This document shows, piece by piece, positions 8,701-16,396 of a DNA stretch of 22,201 nucleotides (its first letter is position 1; each line of letters starts with the position of its first letter). A program made the position numbers and the translations under genes. The notes below the pieces were generated by a model. That model was not told the origin of the DNA and ran no database searches. It saw nothing but the letters and a program-made list of their open reading frames with translations. This stretch comes from a virus. Location: positions 1-22,201 of IMG/VR virus record IMGVR_UViG_3300030106_002981, one strand, 5' to 3'.

Positions 8701-10505
8701 AATGTATTGTTCACTTTGACTGAAGGAACCAAAGATATCTTTTCTCTTAAGTTTGGTAATCTTCTTTCAACTATTGAAAATCCATAAACATCATCTTCAA
8801 CTATATCTGTTGTATCATCATCTCTTGGATTAAAATCAGAATCATTAATCATGCTTAGAATTCTTTGACTTAGTGGTTGTTTTAATTTTAAATATAACTC
8901 ACCAAGTTGATTTCTTGAATTTGTGATTAAGTATTCATCATCTTTATATTTTAAATAAGTTTTGTAATCAGAAACATCATTAATTTGTGTCTCGATGAGT
9001 GGCTTGTCAGAGATAAGATTATTAAAGTTTATATCACTATAATTGTTTATATCTTGTCCACCCATTGTTACAACCCAAAATCCATTTTCTTTTAAATAAT
9101 GATATTGGTCTTTCATATTAGACTCAACTATAATTTGTCTTTCATTATTGACTTTTTTAATTTTAAGTCTTAGGTCAATATATACTTTCATCATATTTTG
9201 ATTAAGATGATATCCTCTTTTATCACCCAATATTTTACCATCAAGGGCTACACCTGGTTGTTGCATATCCCAATCAATATTACAAGTATCCGTTGTTCTG
9301 TCGTAAACATATCTTGGATAATCTCCTTTCCAATGTGTATGTCTTTTACCTGTTTTTAAAGTTCCGTGTCTATGTTCTGAACGATTATTAATTCCTAAAC
9401 ATAACCATCGTTCTTTAATTTTTGCCATACTATCTCGTTCAAATTTTATATTTCTTCCCGTATCAGATGCGGTTCTTTTGTAATAGTTTGTTAGACTAAT
9501 CATTGTTTCAGTATTGCCTGGTGATAACTCAGTTTCTAATGGATTAAATACTGCAAATGGTTTTGGGAAGGTTCCTACAAATTTAGCACTTGTTATTGTT
9601 CCGTCAAATAGAGCTTTAGTTAATGGTGATTTATCTAATTGAACATCGAATTTATTACCATCCTTACTTCCTCTTGAAGTTCGTGGGTCTAATGGAACGC
9701 CGTGAGTTGGAATAAGTGCTTCAAAAAAATTCTGTAATATTATTTCTTCACCTTCCATTGCTTTTGTAAATGTTAAATCACTTGCACTACCTAAACTATA
9801 ACCACTTGGTTCATACATTAATGACAAAACATTTGTTTCAGTTATTTTTTTATTGTCACCTTCTTGTCCAAATTTTATTTTTTGACCTGGAAAATAAATT
9901 ACTTTTCCATTTACATTTTGTAGATTATCTACATAAGTTGCATTATCTATACTTGGATTAGTAGATAGTTTTACTTCTGTTCCATCTGGACTTGCCTCAT
10001 CTATTCTATATGTAAATGGATGTATAAATACTTCTTTAGTTAAGTCGACAACATCGTCTATAACTTTAAAGTATCGTGGTGTAGGTGGGTCAGTTGATTT
10101 GTCCCATTCTTCTGAAGGTCCTGTTTGATAACTTCCATTGTAAACTTGTCCATTAGAATCAACGACTATAAATTGTGAGTCGTCTCCTGCCACCTTTCTA
10201 AGAAATTTATACAATACTTTATAATCACCTTGAATATATCCACAATCTCTTAGATGTTGACCAATATTCAAATTAAAGTCAATGTCTTCATCTGTTAATT
10301 TGGGTAATTTTAAAATTTTCTTTTGTAAAAAATTATCATTTATATCATAGATAAATAATTCAATGTAATCTTTTAGTCCAAGATAAGGCGGTTCAAATGA
10401 TACATCATCCGTATTGTAAATGAAAATTCTACCGAATGTAGAATCTGTTTGACTATCAGTAAAGTAAGTGCTTATTTCTCTTTTTGTAAAACCATAATCG
10501 GGCAT
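5727..10505 (-). CDS. Giant structural protein, probable baseplate wedge (gp7-like position), with P2 gpI-like and LamG-like regions (1592 aa)
   Basis: The longest gene in the window. The N-terminal about 850 residues are of mixed structure with no motif I can name. Residues about 880-940 (WKRVLANLPFFIKTKG, TERSLKGLLNCYGIP, then LRVREYGGP) resemble the conserved KGT...L..L..YG region of the P2 gpI tail-protein family, which connects baseplate to fibres. Residues about 960-1170 look like a LamG/concanavalin A-like jelly roll: FRFRTP early, and a MEYRLWAEALS segment with a shared spacing near the end. Residues about 1290-1410 are helical (YLRILTYYDKSIFRTLKQFIPARA), followed by a Ser/Gly-rich tail. 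T4 gp7 is about 1030 residues, so this is much longer. Position after gp25 and gp6 fits a wedge or fibre-attachment role. GGAG overlaps the upstream stop, giving a TAATG junction. Function is inferred from position and two partial similarities. Confidence 0.7.
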   Translation of the reverse strand: MPDYGFTKREISTYFTDSQTDSTFGRIFIYNTDDVSFEPPYLGLKDYIELFIYDINDNFLQKKILKLPKLTDEDIDFNLNIGQHLRDCGYIQGDYKVLYKFLRKVAGDDSQFIVVDSNGQVYNGSYQTGPSEEWDKSTDPPTPRYFKVIDDVVDLTKEVFIHPFTYRIDEASPDGTEVKLSTNPSIDNATYVDNLQNVNGKVIYFPGQKIKFGQEGDNKKITETNVLSLMYEPSGYSLGSASDLTFTKAMEGEEIILQNFFEALIPTHGVPLDPRTSRGSKDGNKFDVQLDKSPLTKALFDGTITSAKFVGTFPKPFAVFNPLETELSPGNTETMISLTNYYKRTASDTGRNIKFERDSMAKIKERWLCLGINNRSEHRHGTLKTGKRHTHWKGDYPRYVYDRTTDTCNIDWDMQQPGVALDGKILGDKRGYHLNQNMMKVYIDLRLKIKKVNNERQIIVESNMKDQYHYLKENGFWVVTMGGQDINNYSDINFNNLISDKPLIETQINDVSDYKTYLKYKDDEYLITNSRNQLGELYLKLKQPLSQRILSMINDSDFNPRDDDTTDIVEDDVYGFSIVERRLPNLREKISLVPSVKVNNTFLYTADLDNIKEGVLPKETEFKTHTTLKGTDLEVTNKIEKSLLSGSLLDVQPNVDYQKTTTDLLTEVDDTGFGNFVNFSNAERRLTNFKTKLQLIESHTAASSSLIGVTSATTQIRSLENKRQRVINSFDPYEHYLYFESSSYVSSSNGLFHDTSWPKANSTEPYKLVHTSHSTATTWYDNMILSASSYDFNNPNSLRNSLPEHIYADTQNNVFLEFMDMVGQQFDEVWIYTRHLTDVNKRINNLSEGISKDVARQYAQALGLELNNGNDLLDLPAYLLGKNSDGTDLYESPQEEITEEIWKRVLANLPFFIKTKGTERSLKGLLNCYGIPSSILRVREYGGPDKGTRVSYEIKRRFTHALDFKGSQFIKTAWNKFNTINNTWNAFPNTVEFRFRTPYSVGSSGSMQILTATGSVSGAWGISLQDNGTTDNYGHLRFALSASDGTARFITSSLLPFYNDDMWSVMLTRKSSSGQEHYLENTQFTSSYELTTKQYDSTRQRIIYQDSQSMVVTSSKFNSAYSSSKHVFLGGSGSRFGTQFTGSLMEYRLWAEALSSSVFDNHVRTPKAYNGNYFSSSYDNLLVRYQLNENKNLQSFPTASSTAHIKQYETSSVQVNGFTGNFYRSLTDQEKIRVPNLGTTRRNATKIRIEDNKLLGDLDVDVTQEVSSQDFAPIDSNKLGIYLSPTDVINEDIIYSLADIDFDDYIGDPRDEFEYSYRTLDIKKKEYFKRYSGANNFFDYLRILTYYDKSIFRTLKQFIPARAKELFGNLIEPNLLERTKEVIGKKPSTRQPYFENAEQFDAGIQVSRIVTSGSHDNLIRPFGSYESLSSVIGISSGSRGNQISTLVNINQLDRRSSEPATYATASVTFGGEGLTFGESVQPTILNGRLSVRNQEQKFFYTSSLSDSIAKGFGEHTKWGNEHRGFVYKYSSSFDATDLERATQNTILDKVYYEGTKLTEDNTRDGLPPVQITLTSPTTMEATPNKEVKLTTK

Positions 10506-10822
10506 TACTCTTCTCCGTCAAAAAAATGATTAAATGTTTTATCTATTTTTTTGTCAAACTTTTTGACAAAATTTTTTGATTTTAATTGAACTGAAATTAA
10601 TTCAAACTCAGTTTCATCTGCTTTTCCAAACGCTTGTGGGTCTTCAAATGAAAGTAAAAATCCTCTATTATCACGAGTTATTTCTTTAGAAAAGTTAGGA
10701 TTATCAAAAAAGTTTGTTCTTTGTCTAAGAATTTGTTGTCTTATTCTATCTCGTTCTTCTGTTCTAAATTGTGCATAATACTCGGAATTTTTAATTGCGT
10801 CGTCTGTTGATGTAAATGGCAT
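10505..10822 (-). CDS. Conserved small protein of the baseplate cluster (105 aa), function unknown
   Basis: A charged 105-aa protein without membrane segments or signal peptide. Residues about 8-35 are helical and arginine/glutamate-rich (FRTEERDRIRQQILRQR). The C-terminal third is lysine- and phenylalanine-rich (KNFVKKFDKKIDKTFNHFF). It starts 3 nt after the stop of the 387-aa gene, and its own stop overlaps the start of the giant gene by one base (TAATG), so it is translated with them. The position suggests a baseplate or assembly role, but no motif supports a specific one. Confidence 0.7.
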   Translation of the reverse strand: MPFTSTDDAIKNSEYYAQFRTEERDRIRQQILRQRTNFFDNPNFSKEITRDNRGFLLSFEDPQAFGKADETEFELISVQLKSKNFVKKFDKKIDKTFNHFFDGEE

Positions 10823-10825
10823 TAT

Positions 10826-11989
10826 TTATCTCACTACTCTAAATTCAAATTCATCATCATAAAAGTTAATCTGTTCATCAGTAGTTCCACTACCACTAAC
10901 GACTTTAATACAAAAACGATAATTTCTTTCTGCTTGTAATCCGTTCATCCACAAGTTGAAATAATTACCTGTTGTATCACAACTAATTTTTGAACCTGTT
11001 CCAAATGGAATTATTTCTTCCTCGGTATCAGCGTCTTTTACTTGATAGTATGCTGAAGCACTTGGTAAATATTTAACATTTAGTTCTGCAGGTGTAGTTG
11101 CAAATGCAGTTGTCGGATATAACTCTCTACCGACAATTCTAAATTTGACAATCGAACCTTCTTTATATTCTGTCCTTAAATTTTTAAAATAAACTTTTAA
11201 TCTTTCTAAATCCGTTGAACTCAATGGTGATAAACTTCCTGAATTCCAAGAACTATCGTCCCACATAACTTCCAATTTAGGTGGATAGATTGTATGTGTT
11301 TCTCTTGAAAAGTATTTTAGATTTCCTAATCTATCTGAACTTGCTTCGTCTTTTGTAGTATCACTTCCTGAATTAAATGCAAATGTATTATCAGTTGGAA
11401 GTATTGATTCTCTTTTTAAAATAAAGCCTCGATTCGGGTATTTAGATGATGAGTAAATATGATTCTTAACCATATCTGTTACATCTATTCTCAAATCTTT
11501 TTTATCAAATGTTAGTCCGTATGATGAACTTACTTCATACTGCCCATTCATACTTGCAGTAAACCAAGTTCCTCCGTCAGTCAATACTGAACCTGTAACC
11601 CAAGGTGTCTTGTTTTCGTGGTCACGATATTGATAACTTACTCCATCTTCTGTCGTAGGGTTATGGTCAAGTTTACCTGTTCCTTGTTTCCAATTACTAC
11701 CACTAACCATATATGCAAATACATTCTGTTCTGCCTCAACTTCTTCAGAAGTTGCGTCATATAAATTTAAATAGTAGTTTGCAGTTGAAGGTATTTTTCC
11801 ATCTTGAATAGATGAAGAAATGTAAGTGTAATCAAAGTCAATCAATACTCTTGATATATTTGCAATTGTTCCATCATTATTAACAACTTTTCTAATTTCT
11901 AATATTTCATCAAATCCAGTATTAATAGAAGCTGTTGTTCCACCTGAATAAATTGTTGCGTCTCTTTTTCCAAATTCAAAATAATGCAT
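10826..11989 (-). CDS. Virion structural protein, probable baseplate component with DNRLRE-like N-terminal region (387 aa)
   Basis: The N-terminal two thirds (KRDATIYSGG, then DEILEIRKV, then SRVLIDFDY, and later PPKLEVMWDD near residue 240) follow the order of blocks in DNRLRE-type beta-sandwich domains: a DATI opening, an L.[IV]-type strand, a SR.LI.FD strand and a final P.L.V strand. The C-terminal about 125 residues (VKFRIVGRELYP ... FRVVR) form a second beta-rich domain, possibly Ig-like. There are no catalytic residues that I can identify. It sits immediately after gp6 with a one-base TAATG overlap, the slot taken by gp7/gp8 wedge genes in T4-like phages. T4 gp8 is 334 residues, but I see no direct sequence similarity to it. 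A wedge or fibre-anchoring role is an inference from position. Confidence 0.7.
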   Translation of the reverse strand: MHYFEFGKRDATIYSGGTTASINTGFDEILEIRKVVNNDGTIANISRVLIDFDYTYISSSIQDGKIPSTANYYLNLYDATSEEVEAEQNVFAYMVSGSNWKQGTGKLDHNPTTEDGVSYQYRDHENKTPWVTGSVLTDGGTWFTASMNGQYEVSSSYGLTFDKKDLRIDVTDMVKNHIYSSSKYPNRGFILKRESILPTDNTFAFNSGSDTTKDEASSDRLGNLKYFSRETHTIYPPKLEVMWDDSSWNSGSLSPLSSTDLERLKVYFKNLRTEYKEGSIVKFRIVGRELYPTTAFATTPAELNVKYLPSASAYYQVKDADTEEEIIPFGTGSKISCDTTGNYFNLWMNGLQAERNYRFCIKVVSGSGTTDEQINFYDDEFEFRVVR

Positions 11990-13926
11990 TATAATTCTCC
12001 CACTACTCTACCCTCGATATCAGTATCGGGATATTTTAATTCAAATATACTTGGGTCTTTTGATGTATAAACAACTCCATTTCTTGTTGACATTTTGATA
12101 TCATAAACATTTCCACTATACCCACCAGATGTTGTAGCTTTATTCTCTACAATTATTAAATCATTATCTGGATTATTGTTAGGTGGTGGAACTACACTTG
12201 CTACACCATCCACTAATGATATTTGATATGCTATATCACTCAATACAATCGGTTGACCTATTTGCCATTTGTCTATATTGAAATGATTTCTAACTCTTTG
12301 AATACATTTAAACAATACATCATTGGCATTAAATCCTCTTTGTGTTACAATGGCAAACTTGATACCAATGTTAATCACATAAGCATTTTTTAAATTAATA
12401 GCGTCTGTTACTATTCTGTATTGTGATAAATACATTTTTAAATTTTGTTTTACTGCTTGATTTAAATTTGTTAATTTCTTACTTCCGTCATATCCTAATA
12501 AATACATATTTAATGCTAATGGATTAGAAATTTTTTCTGGCTCGTCTTGTTCATTCATTCTTAATTGTTCGTCTTGAACGATATATGCTTTTGCTATGTT
12601 TCCATATTTTTGTGGTAATGAATAAACTCTTGTGATGTAGTCTGCTTGTGTAACTGCCCTATTTTGTGCATTGAAATATGCTGCAGCATTTTCTTTTATC
12701 TCTGTTAATGTTTCTTGACTTGCACCACCTGATGCTGCCTCTGTATTTATTACACTTAAACTATTTTGAGCTGTTGAAACTTTATCTGAGTCTAAGCCAC
12801 TTGACGGTACGGTGAAAGTTATATCTTTTAGATATGTGATAGAATTACTTCTAACATTATGTTCTACTGCTCCACCATAACGATATGTAATCGTTAATGT
12901 TGTATTACTTGGTGCTAATCCAAATGTTCTTGTTTTCATAAAATTAGTTGGGTCAAATGCAGTATCTAAATGTGATACTCCAAAACTTAATGCCGAACCA
13001 ACATTATCTGGATTTGGAACTAATGTTTCATCTGCATTATCACTAACTCCTGCTCCAAATCTTAATTCCATTTTATTATCTTCACGAACATAAGTTGTAA
13101 ATCTTCTAGCTGTTTTAATTAGTTTTAATAAATATGGTGTGTCCATTGAGTGTTCAGAAAGTGTTGGGTCATTAAGACTCGTATTTTCTATTGATTCAAA
13201 TACTGTATCTTGTGCTAAAAAAGGAACTTCGTAATATTTGTTTCCATTACTATCAACTATCGATACAATTTCTGTAACTCTACTATTAGACAAAACAATC
13301 TTATCAAACTTTTTAGCTGATGAGAATGTAAAGTCTTCTGATGTAGTTGTTCCTGACTTTGCTAAAACTTTTTTTGTTACTCTATATGATGTTGGATTAC
13401 TTCCATTATCTGCTACTATCTCTACTTTCGTATTGTCTAATGAACTTGATGTTTTAAAATTAACATCATCCAATAATGTAAAATCTATTCCATTTTCTGA
13501 TGATACTATACCATTTGCAGAAACAACTCCTGCATAATCAAAGTCAGGAGAATATACTCCACTAATAACTTTTTCTGGCAAAGTTTGACTTAATTCTAAT
13601 TCAACCGTAGATGGAATAGCCAAACTTGGTTTGTATCCATATGCTTGAACTATATCAAAAATATTTTTCTTTTCTTCTGCGTGTTGTAATAGTGTTTCTT
13701 TAAATTGATTGTCAACATAATAATTTAATACATCACCAACATATGCTGCCATTTCAACAAACATCATACCTGGTGATGCTTCGTTAAAGTCATTATATGA
13801 ATTAGGGAAATAAGTTTTTGCGAACTCTATAAGGTTCTGTCTTATTGATGAGAAATCTCTACCAAGATAACTTACATCTTTTTTTACCATTTTTTTATTT
13901 GTTTGATAGTCTACATTTGTAGCCAT
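11989..13926 (-). CDS. 6: Baseplate wedge protein gp6-like (baseplate J family, 645 aa)
   Basis: Baseplate wedge subunit that forms the inner ring of the contractile-tail baseplate together with gp25 and gp7. The length (645 aa) is close to T4 gp6 (660 aa). The N-terminus has the expected block: a YLGRDFSSIRQNLIEFAK segment, then FNEASPGMMFVEMAAYVGD at about residues 47-65, and YYVDNQFKETLL. Residues about 410-445 carry the baseplate-J signature (AAYFNAQNRAVTQADY, then LPQKYGNIAKAY). The start is supported by AGGAG 6 nt upstream. The ATG is one base past the stop of the gp25 gene, and its own stop overlaps the next start (TAATG). High confidence in the family. Confidence 0.9.
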   Translation of the reverse strand: MATNVDYQTNKKMVKKDVSYLGRDFSSIRQNLIEFAKTYFPNSYNDFNEASPGMMFVEMAAYVGDVLNYYVDNQFKETLLQHAEEKKNIFDIVQAYGYKPSLAIPSTVELELSQTLPEKVISGVYSPDFDYAGVVSANGIVSSENGIDFTLLDDVNFKTSSSLDNTKVEIVADNGSNPTSYRVTKKVLAKSGTTTSEDFTFSSAKKFDKIVLSNSRVTEIVSIVDSNGNKYYEVPFLAQDTVFESIENTSLNDPTLSEHSMDTPYLLKLIKTARRFTTYVREDNKMELRFGAGVSDNADETLVPNPDNVGSALSFGVSHLDTAFDPTNFMKTRTFGLAPSNTTLTITYRYGGAVEHNVRSNSITYLKDITFTVPSSGLDSDKVSTAQNSLSVINTEAASGGASQETLTEIKENAAAYFNAQNRAVTQADYITRVYSLPQKYGNIAKAYIVQDEQLRMNEQDEPEKISNPLALNMYLLGYDGSKKLTNLNQAVKQNLKMYLSQYRIVTDAINLKNAYVINIGIKFAIVTQRGFNANDVLFKCIQRVRNHFNIDKWQIGQPIVLSDIAYQISLVDGVASVVPPPNNNPDNDLIIVENKATTSGGYSGNVYDIKMSTRNGVVYTSKDPSIFELKYPDTDIEGRVVGEL

Positions 13927-13927
13927 T

Positions 13928-14341
13928 TTATTCTCCTACTTGAATATCAAAGGTTATAGAATCAAGAGCGTCTGGTTCAATTGTTGTTGAATACTCCAAA
14001 GAAATAGAAATTTGATTTGGATTATCATCTGGTTGAACCACGAATAAATCATTTACTATTACATAAGGTAACCAATTTTTTATTGCCTCTATAATTGTAT
14101 CATTTATTTTATCTATTGTTTGATTAGTAATTTGTTCAAATAATAAACTTCGTAAGTTTGTTCCGAACTCTGGCTGAAATACTCTTTCACCTTTTTGTGT
14201 CAATAACAAATTTCTAATATTAGATTTTGCTTGTTGTTTAATTGTTTTTGTTGAATTAAAAAAACCAGTAGAACTATATCCTAATGGAAATTCTATTCCA
14301 ACATATATGTCATCATTTCTATCTGTCTCTCTTACACTCAT
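13928..14341 (-). CDS. 25: Baseplate wedge protein gp25 (GPW/gp25 family, 137 aa)
   Basis: Small wedge protein that joins gp6 and the sheath-proximal baseplate. The length (137 aa) matches T4 gp25 (132 aa). Recognisable elements are the N-terminal PLGYSSTGFF, the helical KQQAKSNIRNLLLTQKGERV at about residues 35-54, and the family hallmark Q-P-E-F-G-T-N-L-R-S-L-L-F-E directly after it. A helix and C-terminal strands follow (ISISLEYSTT). It overlaps the upstream gene by one base (TAATG) and is followed by gp6, which is the order seen in many contractile tail systems. High confidence. Confidence 0.93.
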   Translation of the reverse strand: MSVRETDRNDDIYVGIEFPLGYSSTGFFNSTKTIKQQAKSNIRNLLLTQKGERVFQPEFGTNLRSLLFEQITNQTIDKINDTIIEAIKNWLPYVIVNDLFVVQPDDNPNQISISLEYSTTIEPDALDSITFDIQVGE

Positions 14342-14823
14342 TATGGTCTGTAATTGCCTTCACCTTTTTTCTTTTTATCAATTGCTTTCATTAGTCCAGA
14401 ATAATCACGGGTTAGTGCATTTTGAACATCTTCTGGCACTTGGTCTACACTAACTCCTGCTTTCTTAATTGTGTCTACCGCTCCAAATTCTCTTGCTCGT
14501 TCTTTATTACCACCACGACCCATATCACCGTATCCTAATACTTCGGCCATATTGTCAGAACCTAACACTCCACCGCCCAAACTTGGATACTCATCAGTTT
14601 CTGATGTTCCTAATGGATTGGTGTTATTCAATACCTCGTTTAATGCTTGATTTTTCGTGTATTGTTTTTTGGATTTTTTCTTTACTACTTTTGATTTTGG
14701 TTTTGAAATCACTTCTGCTAATTTGATTTCCTCTTTATCATTAATAAATATCTCGGTCAGTTGTTTTTTGATTTCTTTACGAACAACTAATTCGATTACT
14801 TTTAACAATTTATCTTTTTTCAT
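14341..14823 (-). CDS. Lysine-rich conserved protein of the baseplate cluster (160 aa), function unknown
   Basis: The N-terminal about 60 residues are strongly basic and helical (KLLKVIELVVRKEIKKQL, then KPKSKVVKKKSKK). The middle is Gly-rich (PSLGGGVLGSDNMAEVLGYG). The C-terminus ends in a helix (DVQNALTRDYSGLMKAIDKK) and a short basic tail. I see no membrane segment or catalytic motif. The basic N-terminal helix and low-complexity linker would suit a chaperone, tether or nucleic-acid contact, but nothing proves it. It lies between the gp5-like spike gene and gp25 and overlaps the latter by one base. The family looks familiar from marine T4-like phages without an assigned function. Confidence 0.7.
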   Translation of the reverse strand: MKKDKLLKVIELVVRKEIKKQLTEIFINDKEEIKLAEVISKPKSKVVKKKSKKQYTKNQALNEVLNNTNPLGTSETDEYPSLGGGVLGSDNMAEVLGYGDMGRGGNKERAREFGAVDTIKKAGVSVDQVPEDVQNALTRDYSGLMKAIDKKKKGEGNYRP

Positions 14824-14831
14824 TTTTACTC

Positions 14832-15899
14832 CTATTCGACATTCAATTTATTACTTAAATAAGTTTTATCTGTTTTAATACCATTTAATCTTATATTTTC
14901 TTGCTGTAGCTCAACAATTTTTGTTGTCAGATTACCACCACTTTTCCCAAATTCTTCTACTATTGTTGCTTCATTTTCTGAAATTTTCATATCAAGAATC
15001 GTGTTAACTACTATTTGAAAATCATCATTACCTAATACTGCTTGATGTCTTCCATCGCCAAGATTTATTTTTTTATTAGAATCTATTTCAACATTTTCAT
15101 TTGATTTTATTTCTATTGTATCTTTTGCAAATAAACCAATTCCACCTTCGTGATTTTCATCTGAACCCTCTCCGACTGAATTAAAAATAAGTCTATCGGA
15201 TTGTAGTATTATTTGTGGTTTATTATAATTATCAGAAGTTAATATTTTTTCCTTACTTAATATTTCTTTGTAATCAACAAACTCATTTGTTGTTAAGTAG
15301 AGTGAACTTTGTTCTTCTCTAACGATTTCATCATCTTGATTTACTTCTGTTTCTTTTAGTGATTCATAATAGTGTGGTCTTTCTGTAAATCCACCAGCCA
15401 CTATTTTTATATTTGGTGATTCGGTATAATCTGGTGCTTCTTCATCTGCATATGATTCAACTTGATTACTTCCCAAACGAATTGAGTTTCCAAATCTACC
15501 TTGTATAATTGTATCACCTTCATTTAACCATAATTTTTTTACACGACTTACTGAATTAAAGTAAGCACCATAAGGTCTTGATTCAGATTGTCTATCTGTT
15601 ACACCACCATCTTCACCTTTTGTTAAGTATCCACTTGTGCCTCGTCTCGGGTTGTTTACTTTATTAAGAAAATTTGCTTTAGAAAAATAATAATGTTTTC
15701 CTGCATAAACACAACCAAAAACGTGTTCACCTCTAACTGGTATTTGAAACACATTAGCATCCAATGGATAATATGTTGTTGGTAGTTTTTGACCTTGTTG
15801 TGTGACAACTGCTCTACCTTCAATAGCTCCAATAAGAGTTTCGTCATAAGTATCACTATGGACACTCATAACCTCTACGGGCTCAAATGTTATTATCAT
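14832..15899 (-). CDS. 5: gp5-like baseplate hub/spike protein lacking a lysozyme domain (355 aa)
   Basis: Predicted central spike of the baseplate. An OB-fold-like N-terminal region is followed by GDTIIQGRFGNSIRLGS at residues 128-144, a motif typical of gp5/spike proteins in marine T4-like phages. After about residue 225 there are short beta-strand repeats (IILQSDRLIFNS, IGLFAKDTIEIKSNENVEID, KKINLGD), which suit the triple-stranded beta-helix of the spike. T4 gp5 is 575 aa and carries an internal lysozyme domain; here the length is 355 aa and I see no lysozyme catalytic motif, so peptidoglycan degradation would have to be done elsewhere. The ATG overlaps the upstream stop by one base (TAATG), with AAGGA as ribosome binding site. 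Confident as a spike/hub; the gp5 name is by analogy. Confidence 0.78.
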   Translation of the reverse strand: MIITFEPVEVMSVHSDTYDETLIGAIEGRAVVTQQGQKLPTTYYPLDANVFQIPVRGEHVFGCVYAGKHYYFSKANFLNKVNNPRRGTSGYLTKGEDGGVTDRQSESRPYGAYFNSVSRVKKLWLNEGDTIIQGRFGNSIRLGSNQVESYADEEAPDYTESPNIKIVAGGFTERPHYYESLKETEVNQDDEIVREEQSSLYLTTNEFVDYKEILSKEKILTSDNYNKPQIILQSDRLIFNSVGEGSDENHEGGIGLFAKDTIEIKSNENVEIDSNKKINLGDGRHQAVLGNDDFQIVVNTILDMKISENEATIVEEFGKSGGNLTTKIVELQQENIRLNGIKTDKTYLSNKLNVE

Positions 15900-16288
15900 T
15901 AGTTTTCCTTATTGATTGTCGACAAGACTTCATCTTGTTTTGTTTGTAACTCTTGAACATCTGTTTCTATTGCATTCATCAATTGTTCTTTTTCTGCTTC
16001 TGATAAACCGAACTCATCTCCTGAATCCGATACTCGTTTTTCTGCTGCTGTAATTCTTTGAACGATTGTTGCTAACTTAACAAGTTGTTCATCGTTCTTA
16101 ACATTGATTTCTAAATACTCTTTTAACATAGGTATAATCTGAACGGCTGTATCTCCGTCTTTAATAAATCCTACAACCTCTTTCATCAATACTTCTAATT
16201 GTTGTTTGTTGGTTTTGGAATTATCATAGATGTCTTTGAAGACATCAGATAGGGTTTTACCCTCGAATATTTCGTAGTCATTTGCCAT
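15899..16288 (-). CDS. Conserved helical protein heading the baseplate operon (129 aa)
   Basis: All-helical, acidic protein: EIFEGKTLSDVFKDIYDN at about residues 6-23, then helices through residue 100 (KDGDTAVQIIPMLKEYLE, EQLVKLATIVQRI), and a C-terminal coiled-coil-like stretch. It resembles small conserved proteins next to the gp5-like gene in marine T4-like phages, but I know no assigned function. The first ATG has no clear Shine-Dalgarno sequence upstream (the leader is AT-only around CATACAAAATT), and an in-frame TAA lies six codons upstream, so no longer start is possible. Its stop overlaps the next start by one base. Confidence 0.75.
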   Translation of the reverse strand: MANDYEIFEGKTLSDVFKDIYDNSKTNKQQLEVLMKEVVGFIKDGDTAVQIIPMLKEYLEINVKNDEQLVKLATIVQRITAAEKRVSDSGDEFGLSEAEKEQLMNAIETDVQELQTKQDEVLSTINKEN

Positions 16289-16311
16289 AATTTTGTATGT
16301 AATTTATCTAA

Positions 16312-16325
16312 TAATAAATAGTAAG
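16312..16325 (-). promoter_or_regulatory. Candidate promoter/processing motif CTTA-C-TATTTATTA
   Basis: The minus strand reads CTTACTATTTATTA, ending 23 nt before the ATG at 16288. This is the third copy of the motif that also precedes the genes at 5649 and 2459. All three lie in non-coding gaps directly in front of a transcription unit. On the plus strand the same bases read TAATAAATA, so a plus-strand role toward the membrane gene at 16444 is an alternative. Confidence 0.4.
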
Positions 16326-16346
16326 TTGTTAAAAAATAGGGATATA

Positions 16347-16354
16347 TATTTATA
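16347..16354 (-). promoter_or_regulatory. T4-type late promoter box TATAAATA
   Basis: A perfect T4 late consensus on the minus strand, about 58 nt upstream of the ATG at 16288, in the only sizeable intergenic region. Transcription would start near 16340 and lead into the baseplate operon. The adjacent gp55 gene makes a late promoter here plausible. The octamer also occurs by chance elsewhere in this AT-rich window, so the call is moderate. Confidence 0.4.
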
Positions 16355-16396
16355 TACCACAAATTTTTTGTTAGATTTACATATAGTTATTATACG

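Noticed and set aside
13238-13537. A 99-aa plus-strand open frame antisense to gp6
   Set aside because: Mirrors codon bias of the gp6 gene, with no ribosome binding site or motif.
12496-14750. TAATAAATA copies at 12496, 13126 and 14742 as further promoter elements
   Set aside because: They lie inside genes and lack the CTTA extension of the intergenic copies; in AT-rich coding sequence they are expected by chance.
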